Assembly (NCBI GenBank): GCA_027005175.1 | Contig: JALTMC010000184.1 | Coordinates: 1-6,854 of the forward strand | Length of the DNA stretch: 6,854 nt | Reading direction: 5' to 3' | Source: Myxococcales bacterium | GTDB taxonomy: Bacteria > Myxococcota_C > UBA6777 | Shown: positions 1-6,038 of the stretch, in pieces | Layout: each line of letters begins with the position of its first letter | Position numbering within the stretch: the first letter of the stretch is position 1 | Program-made: the position numbers and the translations under genes | Notes under the pieces: model-generated | Told to the model about the DNA's origin: nothing | The model's database searches: none | What the model saw: the letters and a program-made list of their open reading frames with translations, nothing else

Positions 1-1214
1 GTGGGAGTGGTGGGGGCAAGGGAGGTTGGGGGTGGGAGAGGGGGGGGGGGCTGGTCAGGTATTGGAGAAAATGGATTGTTCCCCGGCACCGTGAAGGATT
101 GTATCGCGCTTGCTTGTGTGGGCAGATCTTCTGCTTTGATGGATGGGGTCACTGTTGTACTTCCGCTTTTAAGTTGTTCACCTTTATGGGAAGCATTGGA
201 GCGTGTACCTACAGAGGTTGCACCGTTGATTTGGGTTTGTAACTCTTCCTCAAAAGCGGGGGGAGACGCACAAGGTTTTGCGAGCTTTTGATAGTAATCC
301 GCCAACTTCTCTTTGTATCCCTCTACACCTGTGTCTTTCTCCAGAAGCTGGACCAACAACTGAGCCAACTCTCCGGCAGAGTCAGGTCTCTCGTTGGGAG
401 TTGGATGAATCAACTGGTAGATGGTCGCTTCTAGTCGGGATGGAAGATCGCTGATATGACTGCGTAAGGACGGAAGGGAGGGCGACAGGATCTGTTTCTG
501 TATGGCCTCTATCGTGGTTCCTGTATGTGGGAGATAGCCCGTAAGAAGTTCATACAGCAAAACCCCGACACCAAAGAGATCGATCCGCGGATCGAGAGCG
601 ACTCCTTCTTCTTGCCACCGCTCGGGAGCTGCGTACGCATAGCGTCGTTTGACAGCTTTGGGCCAAGCCTCCCGGAGATCTCCCCACAAGTGGATTTGAT
701 TAAAGGGGAGCAATAGAATGGTTCCGTTTTCATGAAGGTAGAGAGACTCGGGTCGGAGGTCGCCATGGAGGATAAACGGTCTTTCGTTGGCAGGGTCTGC
801 CATGACATGACCCTGGTGCAAAGCGAGGCAGACCTGAACGGCGACATACACTGCTAGCTCCCAAGGCATACCCTTACGGAAGGGGGACGAGTTGTACAGC
901 AAGGGGTGCAAGAGTTGGCCGGGAGGAGGGGCCAGTGCCAGGAAATAAGGCTCATCCTGGATCTCTGTATGTTCCACTGATACAACGTGAGGGGTCGCTT
1001 GTAGGCGAGGGTAGGAAGCTTGAGACAGGAACTGCCGTCTGCGTTCTTGTTGCCGGGTATAGATGGGCAACGGCATCTGAAGCAGCTTTTGGATTGGGGT
1101 TTCACTTTGGTCCAGAGTATAGGCAGACCAATACTGTAAGGGCCCATCTTGATAGAGCTGCTGATGGAGTTGATACTGGTGATTGCTGAGTATCGACCCA
1201 GGTTCGATCCGCAT
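1..1214 (-). CDS. Ser/Thr protein kinase-like protein, probable pseudokinase (partial, C-terminus outside window)
   Basis: The minus-strand frame is open from the ATG at 1214-1212 to the window edge, giving 404 residues without a stop. AGGAG at 1220-1224, 5 nt upstream, supports this start. Residues about 14-290 read as a eukaryote-like kinase domain: HGDLRPES (150-157) is the catalytic loop, AAPE (195-198) the APE motif, IDLFGVGVLLYELLTG (211-226) subdomain IX, and NERP (274-277) the late conserved Arg. Several active-site features are degenerate. No glycine-rich loop is visible around residues 17-32. The helix-C Glu appears to be Gln65. The catalytic-loop Asn is Ser157. DFG is replaced by PFN (170-172). 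HxD Asp152 is kept, and Lys43 may be the VAIK lysine. Residues 315-404 form a low-complexity linker rich in Pro, Ser and Thr. Family knowledge: such kinases signal to partner proteins, sometimes as non-catalytic scaffolds. The pseudokinase call is inference. C-terminal membrane or sensor domains may lie beyond the edge. Confidence 0.88.
   Translation of the reverse strand, partial: MRIEPGSILSNHQYQLHQQLYQDGPLQYWSAYTLDQSETPIQKLLQMPLPIYTRQQERRRQFLSQASYPRLQATPHVVSVEHTEIQDEPYFLALAPPPGQLLHPLLYNSSPFRKGMPWELAVYVAVQVCLALHQGHVMADPANERPFILHGDLRPESLYLHENGTILLLPFNQIHLWGDLREAWPKAVKRRYAYAAPERWQEEGVALDPRIDLFGVGVLLYELLTGYLPHTGTTIEAIQKQILSPSLPSLRSHISDLPSRLEATIYQLIHPTPNERPDSAGELAQLLVQLLEKDTGVEGYKEKLADYYQKLAKPCASPPAFEEELQTQINGATSVGTRSNASHKGEQLKSGSTTVTPSIKAEDLPTQASAIQSFTVPGNNPFSPIPDQPPPPLPPPTSLAPTTP
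40..50. repeat. 11-base G homopolymer in the kinase-like gene
   Basis: An uninterrupted run of 11 G on the plus strand (11 C on the coding strand) encodes part of a proline run at residues 389-392 of the kinase-like protein. The frame stays open on both sides with this tract length. A gain or loss of one base would shift the downstream reading frame, so the tract is either a slippage-prone site or a place where sequencing errors are likely. Confidence 0.9.
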
Positions 1215-1260
1215 TCTCTCTCCTACCTGGCGTTTCTTCCAGTCACAGAACCCGCTCAGT

Positions 1261-1446
1261 CTACTCGATCTGTCCGTTTGGGGCAAGCAGGCTTTGATCC
1301 TCAACTACCAACGCTTCATCACCCCAATCGATTTTTTCTTTGTCTAGGATTTGTTTCTTTTTTACTTTATCACCCCAATCGATTTTTTCTTTGTCTAGGA
1401 TTTGTTTCTTTTTTGCTTTACCCGAAGTCGCGTAAAGCCCCTCCAT
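1261..1446 (-). CDS. Possible 61-residue Lys-rich protein with a 17-residue tandem repeat
   Basis: The family is not recognised. The ORF begins at ATG 1446-1444 and ends with TAG at 1263-1261, 46 bp before the kinase-like start codon on the same strand, so the two could be co-transcribed. Residues 10-43 are two copies of K(A/V)KKKQILDKEKIDWGD. The repeat unit is 51 bp, a multiple of three, and the copies differ by one Ala/Val codon. The tail is EALVVEDQSLLAPNGQIE. Against it being a gene: there is no clear Shine-Dalgarno sequence upstream of the ATG (GTGGATT is the nearest), and the ORF is short. The frame continues upstream without a stop to TGA at 1488-1486, through a Pro-rich stretch, so it could also be the remnant of a longer gene. 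A spurious ORF through an AT-rich repeat cannot be excluded. Confidence 0.35.
   Translation of the reverse strand: MEGLYATSGKAKKKQILDKEKIDWGDKVKKKQILDKEKIDWGDEALVVEDQSLLAPNGQIE
1318..1419. repeat. Two-copy 51-bp tandem repeat
   Basis: Copy 1 (1318-1368) and copy 2 (1369-1419) are nearly identical, with an A/G difference at 1364/1415. The plus strand is T-rich, with runs such as gattttttctttgtc. The unit length keeps the minus-strand 61-codon ORF in frame. The near identity suggests recent duplication or ongoing homogenisation. Confidence 0.9.
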
Positions 1447-1502
1447 AATCCACAGAGCCTTAGTCGGATTGGGTGGGGGAGGATGTCAATTTGTTGTATC
1501 GG

Positions 1503-1531
1503 TGGACAATTTGATAGTTCCTGTGCATGAT
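1503..1531 (+). promoter_or_regulatory. Candidate sigma-70-like promoter for the lipoprotein gene
   Basis: TGGACA at 1503-1508 matches the -35 consensus at 5 of 6 positions. It is followed after 17 nt by CATGAT (1526-1531), which matches the -10 consensus at 4 of 6. Transcription would start near 1538, leaving a leader of about 57 nt before the lipoprotein start codon. The match is by eye only. Confidence 0.35.
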
Positions 1532-1586
1532 TAACGAAAGGGGGGTGTATTCGTTGAGGGAGCATGTCTGTGAAACATTTTGTGAT

Positions 1587-1591
1587 AGGGG
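1587..1591 (+). promoter_or_regulatory. Ribosome binding site that bears on the lipoprotein start
   Basis: AGGGG is the only purine-rich Shine-Dalgarno-like stretch before the lipoprotein gene. It lies directly before a TTG (1592), 3 nt before ATG 1595 and 6 nt before ATG 1598. Spacing favours ATG 1598 or 1595 over the TTG. The three choices change the protein by only one or two N-terminal residues ahead of the lysines of the signal peptide. Confidence 0.5.
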
Positions 1592-1594
1592 TTG

Positions 1595-3403
1595 ATGATG
1601 AAAAAGAAAGCAATACTGTATTTGTTCTTGTGGGGCATGGTTTTGTTCGTGATTCCGGCGACACTGTCGGGGTGTGGGGCTACAGGGAAGCGCTGTGTCA
1701 AGAGCAGTGATTGTGGGGCAACACAGCAGTGTTTGAATGGCGTATGTCAGTCTCTTTCAGGTAAGAGTTGCACCTATGAGGGGAAGGCTTACAAAGAAGG
1801 AGCGTCCTTTCCATCCAAGGATGGCTGCAACACTTGTTCGTGCTCGAATGGACAAGTGGCCTGTACCTTGCGGGCTTGTGCGAATGGCTGTGTTTACTAT
1901 GGTAAAACTTACAAAGAGGGGGCCTCTTTCCCTTCCACGGATGGTTGCAATACCTGCAAGTGCTCGAAAGGTGGAGTGGGCTGTACAGAGAAAGCTTGTG
2001 CTCCTCAGAAGTGTGGTAGTCGTGGCTTGAAGGCTTGTCCCAAAGGGACATTCTGCGATCAGCCCGGTCATTGTGGTGCAACGGATAAACCGGGGGTATG
2101 TAAGCCTACACCCCAAACCTGCACAGGTCAGGTTGATCCGGTATGTGGTTGTGATGGAAAAACTCACAGCAACGCCTGCGTTGCCGCATTGGCAGGGACC
2201 TCTGTCAAGAGTAAAGGAGCCTGTCCTGTTTCTGGAAAGAAGGCTTGCAAAGACCCCAAGACGGGAAAATCGTACAATCATGGAGATTCCTTTCCAGCGG
2301 GAGACAACTGCAATACATGCTCTTGTGCCGACGGACAGATCACTTGTACTCAAAAGACTTGTTCACCGAAAGATTGTACGTACAATGGCAAAACTCGCAA
2401 AGATGGTTCTACGTTTGCTGCGAAAGATGGCTGTAATTCTTGCACCTGTCACAAGGGTAAGGTGGCTTGTACAGAGAAGACATGCCCTCCTGCAAAATGT
2501 GGTGGTATTGCGGGCCTTCTCTGTAAGAAAGGCCAGTTTTGCCTGTATGCGACGGGGACCTGTCATGTCGCCGATCGCATGGGAGTTTGTAAAGTTAAGC
2601 CCACAGGTTGTACCAAGCAGTATGCACCTGTTTGTGGCTGTGATGGAAAAACATATGGCAACTCTTGTATGGCCGAGTTTGCCATGGTCTCGATCAATTA
2701 CAAAGGTCAATGCAAGAAGAATACGTGTACTTACAATGGAAAGACTTACAAAGAGGGGGCTTCCTTTCCTTCCACGGATGGCTGCAATACTTGTACCTGT
2801 CGTAAGGGGCAAGTGGCTTGTACCCAAAGAGCATGTGTCTCTTGTGGAAGTCGGGGATTAAAGCCTTGTCCTACCGAGCAGTATTGCGACCAGCCCGGTC
2901 ATTGCGGAGCGACAGATAAACCGGGGGTCTGTAAGCGCAAACCCCAAGGGTGTACAGCCGTGGTTCTTCCGGTGTGTGGCTGTGATGGGAAAACGTATAG
3001 CAATGCCTGTGTTGCTGCTGCATCGGGTGTCTCTGTCAAAAGTAAAGGTGCTTGTGCGGCGACCGGAACTTGTACATTCAACGGCAAAACCTACAAAAAT
3101 GGGGCCTCTTTTCCTGCGGGTGATGGTTGCAATATGTGCAGCTGCTCAAAAGGACGTGCGCTGTGTACCAAAATTGCTTGCAAACCAGGACAGTGTCGGG
3201 CCAATTCCGATTGTAAAAGTGCCAGTCAGTACTGTGCCTGGGCCCTTGGAAAGTGCGGCAGTATTGGCACTTGCACCACCAAACCGCAAGCCTGTACCCA
3301 ACAGTACGATCCGGTATGTGGTTGCGATGGAAAGACCCACGGCAATGCATGCTCTTCCGCGTCTGCCGGAGCTTCTGTCAATTACAAAGGAGCTTGCAAG
3401 TGA
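1595..3403 (+). CDS. Cys-rich lipoprotein with six VWC/pacifastin-like and four Kazal-type modules
   Basis: This is a predicted exported, lipid-anchored, protease-inhibitor-like protein of 602 residues. The N-terminus has basic residues (MMKKK), a hydrophobic core and a lipobox LSGC with lipid-accepting Cys27, followed by Gly rather than an inner-membrane Asp signal. A 4-Cys motif (34-51) comes next. Six 6-Cys modules (59-95, 99-135, 218-256, 261-297, 378-414, 493-529) end in the pattern CNxCxCxxGxxxCTxxxC, as in pacifastin and single-VWC domains, but with a longer first loop of 18-20 residues. Four 10-Cys modules (140-210, 302-373, 417-487, 534-601) each end in a Kazal-type core with PVCGCDGKT. 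The module order is V-V-K, V-V-K, V-K, V-K. Besides the lipid Cys there are 80 cysteines, and every module has an even number, consistent with disulfide pairing outside the cytoplasm. Kazal and pacifastin domains inhibit serine proteases in characterised families. Inhibition here is inference; adhesion or a structural role is possible. The start could also be ATG 1598. Confidence 0.92.
   Translation: MMKKKAILYLFLWGMVLFVIPATLSGCGATGKRCVKSSDCGATQQCLNGVCQSLSGKSCTYEGKAYKEGASFPSKDGCNTCSCSNGQVACTLRACANGCVYYGKTYKEGASFPSTDGCNTCKCSKGGVGCTEKACAPQKCGSRGLKACPKGTFCDQPGHCGATDKPGVCKPTPQTCTGQVDPVCGCDGKTHSNACVAALAGTSVKSKGACPVSGKKACKDPKTGKSYNHGDSFPAGDNCNTCSCADGQITCTQKTCSPKDCTYNGKTRKDGSTFAAKDGCNSCTCHKGKVACTEKTCPPAKCGGIAGLLCKKGQFCLYATGTCHVADRMGVCKVKPTGCTKQYAPVCGCDGKTYGNSCMAEFAMVSINYKGQCKKNTCTYNGKTYKEGASFPSTDGCNTCTCRKGQVACTQRACVSCGSRGLKPCPTEQYCDQPGHCGATDKPGVCKRKPQGCTAVVLPVCGCDGKTYSNACVAAASGVSVKSKGACAATGTCTFNGKTYKNGASFPAGDGCNMCSCSKGRALCTKIACKPGQCRANSDCKSASQYCAWALGKCGSIGTCTTKPQACTQQYDPVCGCDGKTHGNACSSASAGASVNYKGACK
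1889..3055 (+). repeat. Internal segmental duplication in the lipoprotein gene (V2-K1 and V5-K3)
   Basis: The module pair at 1889-2224 (residues 99-210) is repeated at 2726-3055 (residues 378-487). Both begin with a VWC-like module containing YKEGASFPSTDGCNTC and continue into a Kazal-containing module with CGSRGLK and DQPGHCGATDKPGVCK. In the stretches I compared codon by codon, most differences are synonymous third-position changes, for example gcc/gct, tct/tcc, ttc/ttt and ggt/ggc. Copy 2 lacks the linker residues between V and K that copy 1 has. Confidence 0.8.
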
Positions 3404-3421
3404 TTGGAAATTCTCGACATC

Positions 3422-3451
3422 CTATCCCAAATAGATATCGTTGAGGTCGTC
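3422..3451 (-). pseudogene. Second copy of the 3' end of the phosphorylase gene
   Basis: Plus-strand 3422-3451 matches 3494-3523, the last ten codons of the phosphorylase gene including its stop, at 27 of 30 bases and with an offset of exactly 72 bp. Read on the minus strand, the copy encodes DDLNDIYLG and a TAG stop, while the gene ends DYLNDIYLG and TAG. Two of the three differences are synonymous (Leu CTG/TTG, Tyr TAC/TAT) and one changes Tyr to Asp. The copy is also in frame with the gene: after the first TAG, 23 sense codons lead into it. It may be a remnant of a tandem paralogue or a partial tandem duplication. Confidence 0.6.
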
Positions 3452-3464
3452 GTGCGATGATGAG

Positions 3465-3496
3465 TAGCGCGCTGGAACTCCTTGACCAGCGCACTA
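3465..3496. terminator. Hairpin between convergent genes, possible bidirectional terminator
   Basis: Arms at 3465-3475 and 3486-3496 pair over 11 positions with one mismatch (core gcgctgg / ccagcgc) around a 10-nt loop. The hairpin lies between the lipoprotein stop and the phosphorylase gene and includes the phosphorylase stop codon. No T-run follows on either strand, so intrinsic termination is uncertain. Confidence 0.35.
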
Positions 3497-5647
3497 TCCC
3501 AGGTAGATATCGTTGAGGTAGTCGCAGACCATGCGGTGTGTGTTGAAGGGAGCGATGAGGCTTTCCATGGCGGAGCGTGAGTAGTTGAGCCAGCCTTGTG
3601 GAATTCCTTGTTCATCTCGGTCGTAGAAGAGCGGGGTGATCTTGGTTTCAAGCAGGGTGTAGAGAGAGTTCGCGTCGTGCTGGTTCTGTTGATCTTTTTG
3701 GTCAAAGAGTTGACCTTCTCCAATGGCCCAGCCATTGCTTTCTTTGGTATACCCTTCATCCCACCAGCCATCGAGGATGCTGCAATTGAGGCCCCCATTA
3801 AGTCCTACTTTTTGACCGCTTGTTCCACTGGCCTCCTGGGGGGGGGTCGGGTTGTTGAGCCAGACATCCACCCCTTTGACCAGATGGCGACCCACTGCCA
3901 TATCGTAGTTCTCCAACCAGATGATCTTTCCTGAAAACTCCGGCATACGGCTGTATTGATAGATCTTCTGCAACAGCGCTTGGCCTTCTCGGTTGTGGGG
4001 ATGAGCTTTGCCTGCGAAGAGGATCTGAACTGGTTTTTCGGGGTGATTCAGGATCGCAGCGAGCCGCTCGGGATCCGACAGGATTAAGGTCGCGCGTTTG
4101 TAAGGGGCAAAGCGTCGAGCGAATCCGATGGTGAGTGCGTCAGGGTTGAGGAAACCCTCTACTTCTGCCAGTGCGTCGGCGGGTTCGTTGCGCTTCTTGC
4201 GTTGGAGTTGGATACGATAGCGTGCAAAATCGATCAGTTCCTGTTTGCAGGTTTGACGTGCTTTCCAGAGTTCTTCTGTGGGGATCTTGCGTGCTTTGGC
4301 CCAGATCTCAGGATTGCCTAACTGGCGATCCCAATGGCGATCGATGTGTTGGGTGAACAGATCGTGGAAGGACTGGGAGGTCCAAGTGGCAGCGTGGACA
4401 CCGTTGGTGATATGGCCGATGGGGACTTCTTCCACAGCTTTGGAGGGCCAGAGATGTTGCCACATCTTACGGGACACCTCTCCATGAATCTTGCTCACTC
4501 CATTGCAAGCGCGAGCGGTGTGTAAGGCCAGGACTGTCATACAGAACATGCTGTTCATATGATCTTTGTATTCGAGTCCCATATCGATCAGGTCGGGAAA
4601 GTATTTGTGTTGCTCTTCGGAGAAGAGGACTTTCATGTATTCCTGAATCGTTTCGACGGTGAATCGATCATGCCCAGCAGGTACAGGTGTATGTGTTGTG
4701 AAGACCTGAGACCTTGTGATCGCGGTAATGGCGTCTTTAAACGAGAGTGAAGGTTCTGCCGAGATCATTTGTCGGGCCCGCTCCACACCGACAAAGGCCG
4801 CGTGCCCTTCGTTCAGGTGGTACACGCTGGGCTCGATGTGGAGTGCTTGAAGGGCACGAACACCACCGACCCCCAGCAGCATCTCCTGGCAAATCCTGGT
4901 GCTGGTGTCGCCTCCGTAGAGTTGTGACGTTAAGGCTTGATCCAGGTCTGTGTTGGAGTCGAGTTGGGTGTCGAGGAGGTAGAGGGTGGAGCGTCCTACT
5001 TGTGCTTTCCAAATACCGAAAAAGAGGCTGCGTCCGGGGAGTGGGATGTCGAGGATAAGGGGTTGGTCTTTTTCGTTGAGGACAGGCTGAATGCACATCT
5101 CTTGAAAATTACGTTGGGGAAACTCTGCGTGTTGTTGCCCCTCTGTATCGAGGGTTTGTTCAAAGTATCCAGAGCGATACATCAGGCCGATACCCACAAA
5201 GGGGATGTTCAGGTCTGAGGCACTTTTGGTGTGATCCCCTGCCAGCACACCCAAACCGCCAGCATAGATGGGAAGGGACTCATGCAATCCAAATTCTGCC
5301 GAGAAGTAGGCAACAGGGCCACGCTCTCGAAGTACGGCCAGGTTCTTCTCTAAAGCCTGTCCTGCTTCTCCCTCCAAACCACCCTCTTGGGTCTGAAGAT
5401 AGTTTTGGAGTGATTCGTGCTCCCTCGCAACTTGTTGGCAGAAGGCTGTGTCTTGGGCTAGCTCCTCCAGTCGCTTGGGTGAAGCGTTAAGCAGCACCGT
5501 GACGGGGTTGTTTCGACTTGTCTGCCAGAGATCTTGATCGATATGGGAGAAGAGTGCTTGTGTCGAAGGAGTCCAACTCCATTTCAGGTTGTAAGCGAGC
5601 TGCCGCAAGGGCTTGAGGGGGGACGGGAGCTTCAGAGTCTGGAACAT
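3494..5647 (-). CDS. glgP: Alpha-glucan (glycogen/maltodextrin) phosphorylase, GT35 family
   Basis: This cytoplasmic enzyme should release glucose-1-phosphate from storage alpha-1,4-glucans by phosphorolysis, using pyridoxal phosphate. The 717-residue protein looks complete. Residues about 10-110 form a DUF3417-like N-terminus (NLKWSW at 20-25). They are followed by PVAYFSAEFGLHESLPIYAG (111-130), GGLGVLAGDHTKSASDL, then HLNEGHAAF (277-285), EVPIGHITNGVHAATW (407-422), GFARRFAPYKRATLI (508-522) and EASGTSGQKVGLNGGL (605-620), where Lys613 is the expected PLP lysine. This arrangement is that of the shorter alpha-glucan phosphorylases of bacteria and archaea (TIGR02094 type), not of E. coli MalP/GlgP or muscle phosphorylase. 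The start at ATG 5647-5645 has GGAG 9 nt upstream. The gene converges with the lipoprotein gene and diverges from grpE; no other glycogen gene is in view. Its terminal codons occur again just downstream. MalP-like specificity for shorter dextrins cannot be excluded. Confidence 0.96.
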   Translation of the reverse strand: MFQTLKLPSPLKPLRQLAYNLKWSWTPSTQALFSHIDQDLWQTSRNNPVTVLLNASPKRLEELAQDTAFCQQVAREHESLQNYLQTQEGGLEGEAGQALEKNLAVLRERGPVAYFSAEFGLHESLPIYAGGLGVLAGDHTKSASDLNIPFVGIGLMYRSGYFEQTLDTEGQQHAEFPQRNFQEMCIQPVLNEKDQPLILDIPLPGRSLFFGIWKAQVGRSTLYLLDTQLDSNTDLDQALTSQLYGGDTSTRICQEMLLGVGGVRALQALHIEPSVYHLNEGHAAFVGVERARQMISAEPSLSFKDAITAITRSQVFTTHTPVPAGHDRFTVETIQEYMKVLFSEEQHKYFPDLIDMGLEYKDHMNSMFCMTVLALHTARACNGVSKIHGEVSRKMWQHLWPSKAVEEVPIGHITNGVHAATWTSQSFHDLFTQHIDRHWDRQLGNPEIWAKARKIPTEELWKARQTCKQELIDFARYRIQLQRKKRNEPADALAEVEGFLNPDALTIGFARRFAPYKRATLILSDPERLAAILNHPEKPVQILFAGKAHPHNREGQALLQKIYQYSRMPEFSGKIIWLENYDMAVGRHLVKGVDVWLNNPTPPQEASGTSGQKVGLNGGLNCSILDGWWDEGYTKESNGWAIGEGQLFDQKDQQNQHDANSLYTLLETKITPLFYDRDEQGIPQGWLNYSRSAMESLIAPFNTHRMVCDYLNDIYLG

Positions 5648-5801
5648 TGTGGGATTCTCCTTCGCACAGAGAGCTATTGTTCAATACCGAATCTTTGGTA
5701 AGCGAGCGAAGTCAAACCGGTGCTTCGCCTTTTGATTGAGCAACATGGTGAGACCTTCCTTCAGAAATGAAGTGGATGCAGATTGGCAAAGAACGCCATC
5801 C

Positions 5802-5829
5802 TTGACAAGAGGACGTTGCACGATATCCT
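5802..5829 (+). promoter_or_regulatory. Candidate distal sigma-70-like promoter upstream of grpE
   Basis: A perfect TTGACA (5802-5807) is followed after 16 nt by TATCCT (5824-5829), which matches the -10 consensus at 4 of 6. Transcription from here would give a leader of about 275 nt that includes the T-rich direct repeat and an A/T-rich hairpin. Confidence 0.4.
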
Positions 5830-5831
5830 CC

Positions 5832-5888
5832 GTTTATCTCTGTTTTTTGTTCAAAAACAGGTCTTTGTTTGTCTCTGTTTTTTGTTCA
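5832..5888. repeat. 22-bp T-rich direct repeat, 35 bp apart
   Basis: The sequence gttt(a/g)tctctgttttttgttca occurs at 5832-5853 and 5867-5888 with one mismatch. Copy 1 also takes part in an inverted repeat: ctgttttt (5840-5847) pairs with aaaaacag (5853-5860) around a 5-nt loop. The function is unknown; it could be a leader structure or an operator pair. Confidence 0.75.
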
Positions 5889-6010
5889 TCTTCTCTTTCT
5901 CTCCAGGCTTATCTTGTTAGAGTTGCATCTTTGCAAAAATATAGTTATTAATGGCAGGTCTTTCGAGCCGTTTGATGTGACTGCTCTCAAGAAAATACGA
6001 TCGAATACTC

Positions 6011-6038
6011 TTGTCACTTTGTGATCGGTGGTTACATT
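6011..6038 (+). promoter_or_regulatory. Candidate proximal promoter of grpE
   Basis: TTGTCA (6011-6016, 5 of 6 to consensus) and TACATT (6033-6038, 4 of 6) are separated by 16 nt. The start codon of grpE lies 72 nt beyond the -10 box, a more usual leader length than for the distal candidate. Confidence 0.35.

Larger units (their letters stand above)
1215..1594. other. Divergent intergenic region between kinase-like and lipoprotein genes
   Basis: This 380-bp stretch separates two outward-facing genes. It holds a two-copy 51-bp tandem repeat (1318-1419), a possible 61-codon minus-strand ORF (1261-1446), and a sigma-70-like promoter candidate facing the lipoprotein gene (1503-1531). A perfect minus-strand TTGACA (plus coordinates 1484-1489) lies upstream of the small ORF, but I see no good -10 box at the right distance. 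No tRNA or other RNA gene was recognised. Confidence 0.7.

Noticed and set aside
1318-1419. Tandem 51-bp repeat considered as a CRISPR array or att site
   Set aside because: Only two directly abutting copies without spacers, and no integrase or cas gene nearby.
1395-1664. 89-codon minus-strand ORF across the lipoprotein promoter and signal peptide
   Set aside because: No domain or ribosome binding site; it overlaps the well-supported lipoprotein start in antisense.
1757-2353. Long minus-strand open frame (198 codons) opposite the lipoprotein gene
   Set aside because: It mirrors the repetitive Cys-rich coding sequence, has no family resemblance and lies antisense to a strongly supported gene.
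2073-2861. 262-codon plus-strand open frame overlapping the lipoprotein gene
   Set aside because: It is the alternate reading of the same Cys-rich repeats; its translation is low-quality and has no signal or domain, while the lipoprotein frame has both.
4747-5058. 103-codon plus-strand ORF within the phosphorylase gene
   Set aside because: Antisense to a conserved enzyme-coding region, with no recognisable motif or ribosome binding site.
5706-5733. Terminator-like hairpin (gcgaag / cttcgc followed by TTTT) on the plus strand
   Set aside because: The stem is only 6 bp with an 11-nt loop, the T-run is short, and no plus-strand gene ends before it.
5736-5951. 71-codon plus-strand ORF in the phosphorylase-grpE intergenic region
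   Set aside because: It starts at a TTG with no Shine-Dalgarno sequence, runs through T-rich repeats, and its translation is compositionally odd.
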